Assembly: GCA_916048095.2 (NCBI GenBank)
Contig: OU696577.1
Span: 3,885,501-3,949,500 of the forward strand
Direction of reading: 5' to 3'
DNA: 64,000 nucleotides
Origin: Sacculina carcini
Taxonomy: Eukaryota; Arthropoda; Thecostraca; Sacculinidae
Shown here: positions 22,518 to 33,395 of the stretch, one piece after another
Numbering within the stretch: the first letter of the stretch is position 1
Layout of the letters: each line of letters opens with the position of its first letter
The notes under the pieces: generated by a model
Databases searched by the model: none
Told to the model about the DNA's origin: nothing
Seen by the model: the letters and a program-made list of their open reading frames with translations, nothing else
Program-made: the position numbers and the translations under genes

Positions 22518-22700
22518 GGGTGGACCCGGGTCCGAGAATCGGAACCGTGTGGATTCGGATCCGTGCTGACCCGGGTCCAAGAATCGGAACCGTGTGGACC
22601 CGGGTCCGAGAATCGGAACCGTGTGGACTCGGACCCGAGAACCGTGTGGACCAAGTTCCAGAACCGGTTCCGAATCTCGGACCCGATTCCAATGCCCACG
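22518..22700. repeat. GC-rich minisatellite (GGACCCGGGTCCGAGAATCGGAACCGTGT type)
   Basis: About four to five imperfect tandem units of 30-36 bp with the shared core CCGGGTCCGAGAATCGGAA followed by CCGTGTGGA. The core is partly palindromic (GGACCCGGGTCC). The array opens frames in all directions, none of which is a gene. It lies about 120 bp upstream of the first detected E2F exon. Confidence 0.9.
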
Positions 22701-22817
22701 TAGCAGAATCGTCATAACCGGTTCCTGCCCAGCCCTACTGATAGGACTCGGCTGTACAGAGCCATATTATTGACATACTGATGGTATCAATGGAATCTCG
22801 CATGATTGCACGTGTAG

Positions 22818-22989
22818 AGTTATACTGAGGGTGTTTGTTGATAGATTCATCAAGATGTTCCCTCTGGATGTTGCCGAGGAGGACGGCCAGTTTTTGCTGT
22901 TGAACGCTACTGCAGTGCTGCTGGGAACTGAGCGAAGGAGGATATACGACATCGTCAACATTCTCGAGGGCATCGGATATGTGTTCAAG
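22818..22989 (+). CDS. Atypical E2F (E2F7/8) exon carrying DNA-binding domain 1
   Basis: The first detectable exon of an E2F7/E2F8-family repressor, a nuclear factor that binds E2F sites through two winged-helix domains on one chain and needs no DP partner. It encodes VFVDRFIKMFP, then the recognition helix with the family hallmark ERRRIYDIVNILEGIGYV. A possible acceptor is TAG 22815-22817. The donor AAG|GTGCCC follows in phase 0 and joins exactly to the next exon (23736), giving FK-IEKNVYRW, the expected link to the wing of domain 1. Earlier exons with the N-terminus are not identified. The gene runs to 46330 in six detected exons with consistent phases. The two-domain layout separates it from E2F1-6, which have one domain. 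I use no symbol because E2F7 and E2F8 are one gene in most invertebrates. Confidence 0.85.
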
Positions 22990-23735
22990 GTGCCCGTCTC
23001 TGTCAATGTCACATCGTCTCTTAGCTCCATCACCCAGTCGTGCATACTCTGTTTTGCCAGTATTGATACGATTTTCAGACTGTTCGCGTTTTCTGATTGA
23101 TGACGTAATCAATGGAAACAGCACACTGTCTCAATCGCCTGCTATCTTACGCAGTTCTAGTGCCAAATAAAAAGGTTAAAGGTTAAATGCCTAAGTGGCA
23201 GCTGCTACACGGGAAGAATCCGATGCTTATGAACACACAGATGTGTCTCGTGCAGCTCGCTACCACCGCAGAACCGACCCTCTCCACGCTATGGTGATAA
23301 CTGATATCTCGTACCATCATTTTCTGCTGGGTGGACGGCGGCTGTGGGATTGTAGAATTCGCCCAATGAAATTCTGCTCCGCCGGGCTTCGAATCACGAA
23401 CCTCCCGCTTGTTAGGCGGGTGTGCTAACGACAGCAACTAAATTAAATGAGTTTTTGAATCCTTTGATAGTATTTTTGTCTGTTACATTCGTCGGTAACT
23501 TATTTATAATCGATATAGCTCTATACGGAAAACTGAATTTTTCTTATCCCCTTTTTTGCTTTTTAAACCTTTTGCCATGTCCTCTTGTAGATTTTCGTAG
23601 TTAGTGTGTATGTGTGTGTTTGTGTAATTCGCTTTCATAGTGTCCTCAGGAATTCTCGTTTTGTCGAGCGCCACAAATGTTATCTAAGTGTGAATGTAAA
23701 ATGTGTGTGTGCGTGTGCGTGTGTGTGTGATGTAG
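22990..23735 (+). other. E2F intron containing a SINE
   Basis: A 746-bp GT-AG intron inside DNA-binding domain 1 (donor GTGCCC, acceptor TGATGTAG). It contains a reversed tRNA-derived SINE (23171-23440) and a GT-rich run before the acceptor. Confidence 0.75.
23171..23440 (-). mobile_element. tRNA-Val-derived SINE, copy 1
   Basis: Read on the minus strand, it starts with a decayed tRNA-like head whose anticodon loop is CTAACAA (Val AAC), followed by a B-box variant (GATTCGAAGCC), CGGCGGAGCAGAATTTCATTG, a body shared with the copy at 29513-29860, and a TTTAACC-type tail. It has an internal deletion relative to the other copy. Both copies sit in introns of the E2F gene, in opposite orientations. 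Confidence 0.88.
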
Positions 23736-23972
23736 ATAGAGAAAAACGTGTATCGCTGGCTGGGACGGCGTCACCTCGCAGACACACTGAACAGCCTGCA
23801 CAAGCGTGCCGGCCGTATGAGACTGGCAGATCAGCTGCGTTGCGCCGTGCGCTCGCTGAGTGTGGAGTGGCACGACGGCACTGCCGCGTCACCACACTCT
23901 CAGTCGCTCTGCGAGAAATCACTGGGCAAACTCGCGCAAAAGTTCCTCATGCTCTTCCTGGTCAGCGACCAG
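23736..23972 (+). CDS. Atypical E2F exon: end of domain 1, linker, start of domain 2
   Basis: A 79-codon exon, phase 0 at both ends. IEKNVYRWLGRRHLADTLNSL completes winged helix 1 (compare the KNRYTWHGRHNL motif of E2F7/8). KSLGKLAQKFLMLFLVSDQ begins winged helix 2 (family pattern KSLRVMSQKFVMLFLVS). The linker between the two domains is only about 30 residues, shorter than in vertebrates. The donor is CAG|GTGAGT, a strong site. The next exon is 20.7 kb away. Confidence 0.9.
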
Positions 23973-24386
23973 GTGAGTCTTGAAACACGCACTCCGGTGA
24001 ACGACCCATTGGCCATCTGTATATCAAATATTCAGACATTCTTCTTAATTGCTCGCTGTTTTCAAGCTGAAATTTATATTCTTTGACACTATAATCCATG
24101 ATTGGCGGAGCAGTTAAGATACATTCAATGTTGTTATCCTTTGATCCTCTGCCTTGCTTTAACGCACGCGCGATATTCCGTGGACAACCGCACAAAACAA
24201 GAGTTCGTCGACAAGTGAATGTATTCCAAGCCATACAAGACCGCTGTCCCACGCACGCCTGTCTTTTAATACATGTTGTTACACTTTGCATAACATTAAC
24301 AAGATGATCTTGCATGACACCCATCATTACTGATATATGAACACACACATACACAGAGAGGCGACTTGGAATGTATGTATGTACGC

Positions 24387-24955
24387 GCGCCTACAAGACC
24401 ACACCGCACACCGAACACGCCCGAACACGACTCCGCTTCGACGGAGCGAAATACGGAAGCAAATAAAGCACCACTACGCACGCTACTAACCAACTGAAAA
24501 TCTAAGCAGACGCAATGTAAGTGTGCAAAAAATCGAACAAACGAAAAACGACCAAACGACGAAACCCGACGTGTTCTTCCATGCTCAATCGCCTTCACAA
24601 ACCACATCTCTTCTCCGACAATCACATTCCTTCGTCTCCACCGGCCTTCTCCATCACCACACGCCTCCACTGGCCGCACCCCTGCGTCTCCACCGGCCGC
24701 ACCCCTGCGTCTCCACCGGCCGCACCTATGCGTCTCCACCGGCGTTTTCCACCACCACATGTCTTCGCCGTCCATATCTCCCACAAACTCATCAACACAA
24801 AATCACCTCATAAAGACAATGCCGAAAATGGCCGAAATAGCTTGTAACAACATATATTAAAAGACAGGTGCGCGTGGGACAGCGATGTTCCACGCGCGCC
24901 TACAAGACCACACCGCACACCGAACACGCCCGAACACGACTCAGCTTCACGAACT
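24387..24955. repeat. Local GC-rich repeats (62-bp duplicate and 23-bp minisatellite)
   Basis: A segment of about 62 bp starting GCGCGCCTACAAGACCACAC occurs at about 24387-24450 and again at about 24893-24955. Between them, 24660-24745 holds three to four tandem copies of a 23-bp unit (CGTCTCCACCGGCCGCACCC). The sequence opens several long frames on both strands, but none has a recognisable domain. Confidence 0.8.
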
Positions 24956-25009
24956 TCACGAACGAACGAGGACAAAGCAAGGACACCATTGCATACGCGC
25001 ACACACACT

Positions 25010-25764
25010 CACATACACATGCAGAGCAAACCAACGCCACAACGACACCTGACACTCGACACTTGCAATCTTGCACACTCCTCGCTGCAATACAGCACAT
25101 GCACAAATAATCCATTCACACAAGTACGCACCTCTCACACTCTACAATCACTCAACCATACACACACACACATACACTCCCATGTACACATCGTTACGCC
25201 ATTACAATTAAGCCACACAAAGTCACGGGTGAAAGACGGGAAAAAATCATGAAAAAAAATCCATAATATTAAATAATTGATCATGCGATATATATCTAAA
25301 AACCATACTTACTTTACTCAAAACAAACACTCAAACGCAGACAACAAACAGAACCGCACACTCAAATACATTCATAACGCATGTTAAACAAATAACAGAA
25401 TAGATATAAACAATGTTTACAAACAATGCAAATATATGTGAGCGGTAAAGAAGCAGTACACTGTAGCAATCCCCCGCCGAGACCTGGAGCACCATGGTTA
25501 GCCGAGCATAGCGGGTAACACTGTACATCGAAAAACATCGGCAATATACATGAAAAAACGCGTACTAACCAAAGCGGCAACATGCAGAAGCAGTGTACAC
25601 GAGCCAAAGCAGCACTAGCCAGGACGCCTGTGAAACATTTTAAAACAATAAAATACCTGTAATACACACGTAGATCATACACATGCAGGTCAGGCAATGC
25701 AGAAGCATACAGGAAATACACACAAACTGTCTACGAACAATGACAATACATACATAACAATACT
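25010..25764. other. Intronic sequence, no gene seen
   Basis: CA-rich sequence (25000-25200) and then unassigned AT-rich sequence up to the end of the Gypsy pol. The 25330-25730 frames are not conserved-looking and contain no domain. Confidence 0.45.
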
Positions 25765-27345
25765 TTAAAAATAGATATACTCGTTCTTTTTCTTGAAACG
25801 AACGGATCGACTAGCTCGTGTTTGAACCACTGGAGCTGTAGTCGTTGAGACGACATACGCCGGAGCCGTCTCCGACGCGACTGGTGACGGTTGCGCCCCA
25901 TTCTGCTCTGAGGCATCAGGCGTAGGACGAGGCGGCTGCCACACTGGTGGACGCTGTTGAGGCAGCATCGCCGGTTGAGTCGGTCAATGGATACAGTTTG
26001 TAGCTCGCCGGATTTTAGCTCCAGAGTGAACACTGTCCGAGCGTTTGACCACTCTGAACGGGCCACAATAAGGCGCACCCAGCGGTGTACGCGCTCGGTC
26101 GATACACAGCCACACCTGGTAGCAACGCATGAGGTCGCGCGGAATGTACGTTGGTGGTCGGCAGTGAGCAGTCGCATCGGTCAAGTGATGAAAATCAATC
26201 TCCGACATGCGCGCACTGAGCTCACGCACGAAGTCCGTGTGCACTTGTGTGGAGGTCACAGCGTCATCTGTGAAGATGCGCGGGCACATCAGTTGACCGC
26301 CGGTCACGCAGGTGAAAGGAGAAAGACTCGACTCAGTCGGCAGCAAACGAATCCCGAGCATCACTACCGGCAAGGCAGACAACCAGCATTGGTGCCGAGC
26401 CATATTAGATGTCTTTATGACTCGGTGGAGACGCTCAATCATGCCATTTATCTGAGGATGGTAGACGGTAGTGCAAATACGGCAAAACTCCACCAAGCGT
26501 GACAGTTCCTGAAATAATTCAGACTCAAACTGGGCGCCACGGTCGGTTACCACATAGAGTTGGACACCGAGACACCCAATTGGAGAAGAACGCATGTGCC
26601 ACCGCTGTTGCTGTAATTTCGGTGAGAGGAATAGCTTCGGGCCAGCGGCTCACTCGGTCAACACAAGCTTATATATAGCGGAAGGAACTAGAGCCGGACT
26701 GACCTTCGGATGTGGCAGGAGGCAGGGTTCCGACTGGGTCGATGTGTACGCACTCAAACCGGGCGCTGGGCAATTCAAAATTGGCCAGAGGCGATTGGTG
26801 TGGCGGTGCACTTTCGATTGTTGGCATGATTCGCAGCTGCGCACCCGACTTTATATGTCACGCTCCATGTAGGGCCACATGTAACGTGACTCTATGAGGC
26901 GAATTGTTCCACCAACACCTGGATGTGAAATGCCGTGAAAGCGCTGAAACACAGCCATGCGACAAGCAGAAGGTAAAAACGAGCGCGGATGGTAGGTGGA
27001 TGGGCCGCAAAGAATTGACAAAGTATCTGAGTGTTGATACGTCTTCAGACGTGTCGCAGCTTCTTGAGTGTCGGCGTCACGTTCTTGACCGCGCGCAATG
27101 GCCGAAAGATCAAACGCATCGACTTCGATAGCATTCACTGGACGTGAAAAACAATCGGCGATGACATTTTCGGCGCGCAAATATGCTGGATGTGACAAAC
27201 GTATTCTGAAATAAGCGACCAATGCCGCTGCTGTCTGTCAGACTTGGCAGCATGAGGGCTGCGAAAAGCCGACACCAAAGGTTTGTGATCGGCCAGTAAG
27301 GTCAGTGAGCGGCCCTCCAAGAAATGTCTGAAGTGCTAAACAGCT
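25765..27345 (-). pseudogene. Degraded Ty3/Gypsy pol (RNase H end and integrase)
   Basis: From right to left: an RNase H remnant (LTLLADHKPLVSAFRSP), the sugar-adenine NVIADCFSRP motif that ends RNase H in Gypsy pols, an HHCC zinc region (FHGISHPGVGGTIRLIESRYMWP), an integrase with a catalytic region (TDRGAQFESELF, YHPQINGMIERLHR) and a C-terminal section (PFRVVKRSD, LKSGELQTVSIDRL) ending in a basic tail at 25765. At least three frameshifts separate these blocks. It lies opposite in direction to the host E2F gene. A LINE 3' end on the other strand abuts its right side. Confidence 0.85.
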
Positions 27346-27389
27346 CTTCCGCCCTTTGACAGGTCTTGTTTTTCTTCCTGCTGGGTGAC

Positions 27390-27790
27390 AGGAGGTGGCG
27401 CTGTGCCGACTTCGTGTCGGTCAGACATACAGCACGCATCACCACCTACTGCTTGGACAACCACAGCCTGTGTGCGGTGCATGTGACGCACCTCTCTCCG
27501 TGCGACACGTCTTGGCGGAATGTCCTAATCACGAATTGAACCGTCGCCGATTGTTCGTTCGAAACTATGCTGTGGACAGGATTATAAGACAGAACGCCGC
27601 TGTCGATTTTTACGGTCGGCTGTTTGCGTTCATTGTATTATTGCGGTTTAGCGTTATTTTTACACCAAATCAATGTATGGCTTCGATTTCTACGGTCAAT
27701 ACCAATACATTTATTTACCATTTATTTACATTGACTCAATCATGCCATGATTTTTGTGTATTTTTGATTTTCATTTATGTAAGCAAATTC
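27390..27790 (+). pseudogene. I-like LINE 3' tail, second copy
   Basis: A 5'-truncated fragment encoding VALCRLRVGQTYSTHHHLLL and CGACDAPLSVRHVLAECP, the same post-RNase-H zinc tail as at 20830-21060. It shows that this LINE family has multiple truncated copies here. It starts abruptly after the Gypsy relic. Confidence 0.75.
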
Positions 27791-27794
27791 TTGT

Positions 27795-27824
27795 CCGGTT
27801 CCAGAATACATATTCTGGAACCGG
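27795..27824. repeat. Perfect 14-bp palindrome at the Tigger boundary
   Basis: CCGGTTCCAGAATA is followed by CA and its exact complement. It lies between the LINE tail and the truncated C-terminus of the Tigger transposase. It could be an end structure of one of them or an independent hairpin. Confidence 0.85.
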
Positions 27825-28826
27825 ATAAGAACCGGAAAGGAGCTTTTTGTAGTGACGATTGATGTTTTGTATGATTCCCTGATCTATTGGTTGAGAGTTG
27901 ACTGTCGTGTTGGATGGAAATAACGCCAATTGGATGTTATCCAGTTGGAGCTCGCGAGGGCGGCCAGAGAAGTTATCGAGACGGAGCAGCACCCTGAGTG
28001 CTTTCTGGCCGAGTCGTCCGTCCCACGCCCGCAACATGTCTTCGAAAATCTTCTCCGTCATCCACAACTTCGAATTCGCCTTGTACTTGATCGGGATATC
28101 GTTGTTTTTGAAGGCACGAGGTTTTTTGAATTGCCGATCGCTATTAGAGGAAGTTTTTCGCTGCCGCTCATGTTTCCCCGACCAAAATATTGATCCTTTG
28201 CTTGCTTTTCTTTCCTCCGGTGCACCACTCTCCTGTAAATGACATGGTCTTGTAAGTCGGAAGCAGCTGCCAGAAAAGTCCCGCCTCGTCCATATTGAAT
28301 ACTTCGTCTGCTGAGAACTGCCCGAGCAAAGGCTGTAATACGTGTTGTTGCCACTCAAAAAGGGATTGCAAGTCCACTGCTCCAGCTTCGCCCTGCACTG
28401 TCTTGAACGTGACGTCATGGCGCTTCTTGAAATTGTCCAGCCAACCGTCTATTGCCATAAAATATATTGCCATAAACGGAATGTGCATCAGCTTGGCCAG
28501 CTTGATCGTATTCTCCTTGATCAGACCGCCGCTGACAAGCAGATTATGCCCTCTTGCTTGCTTCAACCACTTGAGACTCCCCTCATCGATCTTCGGGTCT
28601 GCGTCAGTCTCATGCGCTTCGATGGAACTTCAGCTATAATGGTCTCCTCAATTACATCCTTCTTGCGAAGAATGCACACCAAGGTGTTCTCTTAACTTCA
28701 ACGCCCCATTTTTGCTCATCTCCATGGCCAGCTTGGACAGATTCGGCTGCTTCTTCGCAGCATCAGTGATCTCTTTCTTCTCCTTCAGCGTAAAGTCGGT
28801 TCGCTTGCGCTTCTGATCTGACATTG
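27825..28826 (-). pseudogene. pogo/Tigger transposase relic
   Basis: A CENP-B-like transposase. From ATG 28826: KRKRTDFTLKEKKEI and LSKLAMEM form the N-terminal helix-turn-helix. After a frameshift comes a second CENP-B type domain (WLKQARGHNLLVSGGLI, WLDNFKKRHDVTFK), then a DDE core with NMDEAGLFW, LLRLDNFSGRP and QPIDQGIIQNINRHYKKLL, the usual catalytic Asp triad of Tigger. The frames change at least twice (near 28600 and 28420-28170), and the C-terminus is cut at the palindrome 27795-27824, so the copy is dead. Repeats resembling its terminal inverted repeat lie at 29084-29200. Confidence 0.85.
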
Positions 28827-29075
28827 TATTTAGTTTATGTATTGTGTTTTCAACTTCTGAGCCAACCGATAGTAGAAGTGTGGTGTGATCGTGCCAATCG
28901 TGTGCAGATGCTCCAATCGTTTCCTCGCACTAGCACTTGAAACATTCCACTGTCTAAGTTTACCAACAACAACTTTGCAGTTGAGGAACTTTGCAACTTT
29001 GCAGTTCTTCTGCTTATTCTGATGAACTGTCGGGATTACCTTTATAACAGTACTTATCATATAGGTCACCTGCCC

Positions 29076-29200
29076 TGTCATAGTAGCGAGATCAGAGGTG
29101 TCATTGTAAATCCCATTTTGTACGGAATTTTTACTGGGCCGAGCAAAGTGTCATAGTAGCGAGACTGTCATAGTGGCGAGGTGTCATAGTAACGAGATTT
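29076..29200. repeat. Four GTCATAGTAGCGAGA repeats, probable Tigger terminal region
   Basis: GTCATAGTAGCGAGAT-like 15-mers recur at about 29077, 29150, 29168 and 29185 with small changes. They sit upstream of the transposase, where a Tigger terminal inverted repeat would be. Tandem copies suggest nested or repeated ends. The matching opposite end was not found. Confidence 0.6.
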
Positions 29201-29512
29201 GATACGATTCGTTGAAATCCACATCAATATGGGCACTGTTGTGCTGGTACGATAACTTCTCTATGCTTCGCACGATTGTTCTGTGTTCAGGAGACAACAC
29301 ACTGATTTGTTCACTGGAGTTTACTTATCTAGGTACCTTTCGGCTATCAATAGCCATCGTCAGGAGAAACAGACATAACACAATACAAAACAAAATACAC
29401 ACTATCAAACTGCATGATAAACGGTGTTTATATACAAGGTGGAACAATATATCACCCACGTGCCAATGTGGCGCTTACATAATAACACCTCATCCTCTTA
29501 ACAATCACTTTG
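29201..29512. other. Intronic sequence, no gene seen
   Basis: Between the Tigger end and the SINE there is unassigned sequence with no domain. The 3' end of a Penelope-like element might contribute. Confidence 0.4.
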
Positions 29513-29863
29513 TGGACTCCGTGGAGTAGTGGTTAGCACGCCCGCCTCACAAGCGGGAGGACCGTGGTTCGAATCCCGGCGGAACAGAATTTCATTGGGC
29601 GAATTCTACAATCCCACAGCCCCTGTCCACCCAGCAGAAAATGATGGTACCAGATATCAGTCATGAGTTGTGCCATGCATTCTGGGGAGGTGGCCCTCTC
29701 TAATACGTCTTACGTCCATGTGGCGCCATAGCGTGGAGAGGGTCGGTTCTGCGGTGGAAGCGAGCTGCACGGGGCACGCCTGTGTGTTCATAAGCTTCGG
29801 CTTCTTCCCGTGTAGCAGCTGTCACTTGAGCATTTAACCTTTTAACCGTTGAGCTATGTGACC
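29513..29863 (+). mobile_element. tRNA-Val-derived SINE, copy 2
   Basis: The head is a tRNA-like sequence with an A-box region (GGAGTAGTGGTTAGCACG), anticodon stem-loop CCCGC-CTCACAA-GCGGG (anticodon CAC, valine) and a perfect B box GGTTCGAATCC at 29566-29576. After the head comes AGAATTTCATTGGGCGAATTC and a body of about 250 bp, ending in ATTTAACCTTTTAACC. The second copy at 23171-23440 confirms that it is a SINE and not a tRNA gene. Confidence 0.93.
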
Positions 29864-29963
29864 AACAGTTGTTACAAACTTAGCACCTATGCGCCAAGGT
29901 CGATTGGTGTCGCATGGATGGGAGGGCGACATCTGGCTGCTGTTGTTTGTTAATTTCACATTT

Positions 29964-31183
<1,220 letters not shown>

Positions 31184-31849
31184 GATCCTCTGTCTGTGTG
31201 TCTGTGTGTCCCACCCTCCTTGGTCCATATTCTATCAGCTGCTACTCGGCCATCACTAGGCGTACCCGCTAACAATTTATACCATCATGTTGGAAATTTT
31301 CTTGTCTACACTGTAGGCTAAATTTTTAATTTTAAAAATTAAACCAAAAAAAGTTATAGCGGTGAAAAGTCAAAATGAACCCTGAAAAATGCGAAAATTT
31401 TGGTCAATTTTCTGAAGACTACTCCTCCTAAACCAGCATTGGTACAACTATACCAATTATACCACTGTGTAGAAAATTTTCTTTTCTACTCAACGAACTA
31501 TAATTTATACCCAAAAATTTAATATAAAACATGTAAAATGGAAAAAAATTCAATATACATTCAAAATTTTATTTAAACTCCACGCGTCCGATTTTCTATA
31601 CTTTTTTCTCTATTTCTCAAAATTAATTATCACACATCTAAATAAATAAAACCATCATGCTGGGAATTTTGTTTTCTACAACACGGTATAATTTTTAATC
31701 TTCCAAAGTGTATTGAAAAAAAGTTACGGCGGTGTGAAGTGTAAATGACAAAGTCAAAAAGGCAAAATTAGCACAAAAAACGTGAATATTTTGGTCAATA
31801 TTTCGCTATCTATTCCTCATAAACCAGCAATGGTACAGCTATGAAAATT

Positions 31850-32960
31850 ATACTATTGTGTAGATAATTTTGTGTTCTACAAAAAAAGTTATAATTTATA
31901 CCCACAAATGATACCAAAAACGTAAAATTGGCAAAATTCTCAAATACATCCAAAAATACACTTGAACACCGGGCTACTAAAATTAATTCATTTTTCTACT
32001 ATTTATCAGTAAATATTTGTTACACATAAAAATAAATTATACCATCGTGCTAGAAATATTTTTTTCTACAATACGGTATGATTTGTAATTTTCCAAAGTG
32101 TATCTGAAGGAAGTTTCGGCGGTGTAAAGTCAAAAGGACATATTGCCAATTTGACAGCTATTATGCGCACTTGCGATTACACAGGAATATACTACTGTGT
32201 AGAAAATTTTGTGTTCTACAAGATAAGCTATAATTTATACCCACAAATGATACAAAAAACGTGTAAAATTGGCAAAATTCTCAAATACATCCAAAAATTC
32301 ACTTGAACACCGGGTGACTAAAATTTATTAATTTTTCTACCTATTTCTCAGGAACTGTTTGTCACACATTAAAATAAATTATACCATCGTGCTAGAAATT
32401 TTGTTTTCTACAATACGGTATAATTTGTAATTTTCCAAAGGGTATCTGAAGGAAGTTACGGCGGTGTAAAGTCAAAATGGCATGTTGCCAATTTGACAGC
32501 TATTATGCGCAGTTGCGATTACACATGAATATACACTGATATAATTTCGCTGAAGTCCAGTCACAATTTATGCACTTGCGATTACACAGGAATATACTAC
32601 TGTGTCGAGAATTTTGTTTTCTACAAGATAAGCTATAATTTATATACACAAATGATATAAAAAACGTGTAAAATTGGCAAAATTCTCAAATACATCCAAA
32701 ATTACACTTGAACACCGGGCGACTAAAATTAATTCATTTTCCTACTATTTCTCAGTAACTATTTGTTACACATAAAAATAAATTATACCATCGTGCTAGA
32801 AATCTTGTTTTCTACAATACGGTATAATTTGTAATTTTCCAAAGGGTATCTGAAGGAAGTTACGGCGGTGTAAAGTCAAAAGGACATATTGCCAATTTGG
32901 CAGCTATTATGCGCACTTGCGATTACACAGGAATATACACCGATTAAATTTCACTGAAGC
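31850..32960. repeat. Tandem units of 340-405 bp within the Helitron
   Basis: Three consecutive units start with ACTACTGTGTAGAAAATTTTG-like sequence at about 31850, 32191 and 32597. Each contains GATACAAAAAACGTGTAAAA, TTGAACACCGGG and ATTATGCGCACTTGCGATTA. Copy 1 of the Helitron has a single unit. Confidence 0.85.
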
Positions 32961-33042
32961 CCAATCACAATTAAGAATGCATCATATTATCTCCAAGCAT
33001 GGATGGTGTGGTTTTATTGCGTACAGTTTAATTAATGCTACA

Positions 33043-33370
33043 TGTGATAAAACTGTATTAAAATAACATAAGAACAATGAAACTTAGTACACAAATTATC
33101 CTAACAGCACACTTCCATTCACAGTCACTCTCCTCACGACACTGCCATCTTTCTCCCAAACATACTTCATCGATTAAACACAAAAATCAATATTCATTAC
33201 GTCACAAGTCATACAGCCAATCAAATCGCGTTAACACTCCATGACGCATAACCTTGAACACCAACTTCAAGGTCGCCTGTTACACTACATCAGACAATCA
33301 CGCAAACTAACCAGTATACAACAAATGACATTCATACAACAAATAACGCACATAATAATTTTACATCACA
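33043..33370 (-). repeat. LTR 1 (3' LTR of copy A)
   Basis: A 328-bp LTR. On the element strand it begins TGTGATGTAAAATT and ends GTTTTATCACA, i.e. TG...CA with the short inverted repeat TGTGAT/ATCACA. On the element strand a purine-rich ACTTGGGGCGG directly precedes it, a plausible polypurine tract. Confidence 0.93.
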
Positions 33371-33395
33371 CCGCCCCAAGTCAGTTCCGACTGCT

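Noticed and set aside
22831..23100. Reading the first E2F exon as a stand-alone 89-codon gene
   Set aside because: Conserved sequence ends at the donor at 22989, and the next exon continues it in phase; the last part is intron.
24296..25008. Minus-strand reading frames with a shared ESCSGVFGVRCGLVGAR stretch
   Set aside because: The shared stretch is only the translation of a 62-bp local duplicate; no domain and no splice support.
29513..29587. A functional tRNA-Val gene
   Set aside because: The head has mismatches in the acceptor stem and is followed by a body that recurs at 23171-23440, so it is a SINE.
31850..32960. A CRISPR-like array
   Set aside because: The units are 340-405 bp, imperfect and AT-rich in a eukaryotic Helitron; no short direct repeats with unique spacers.
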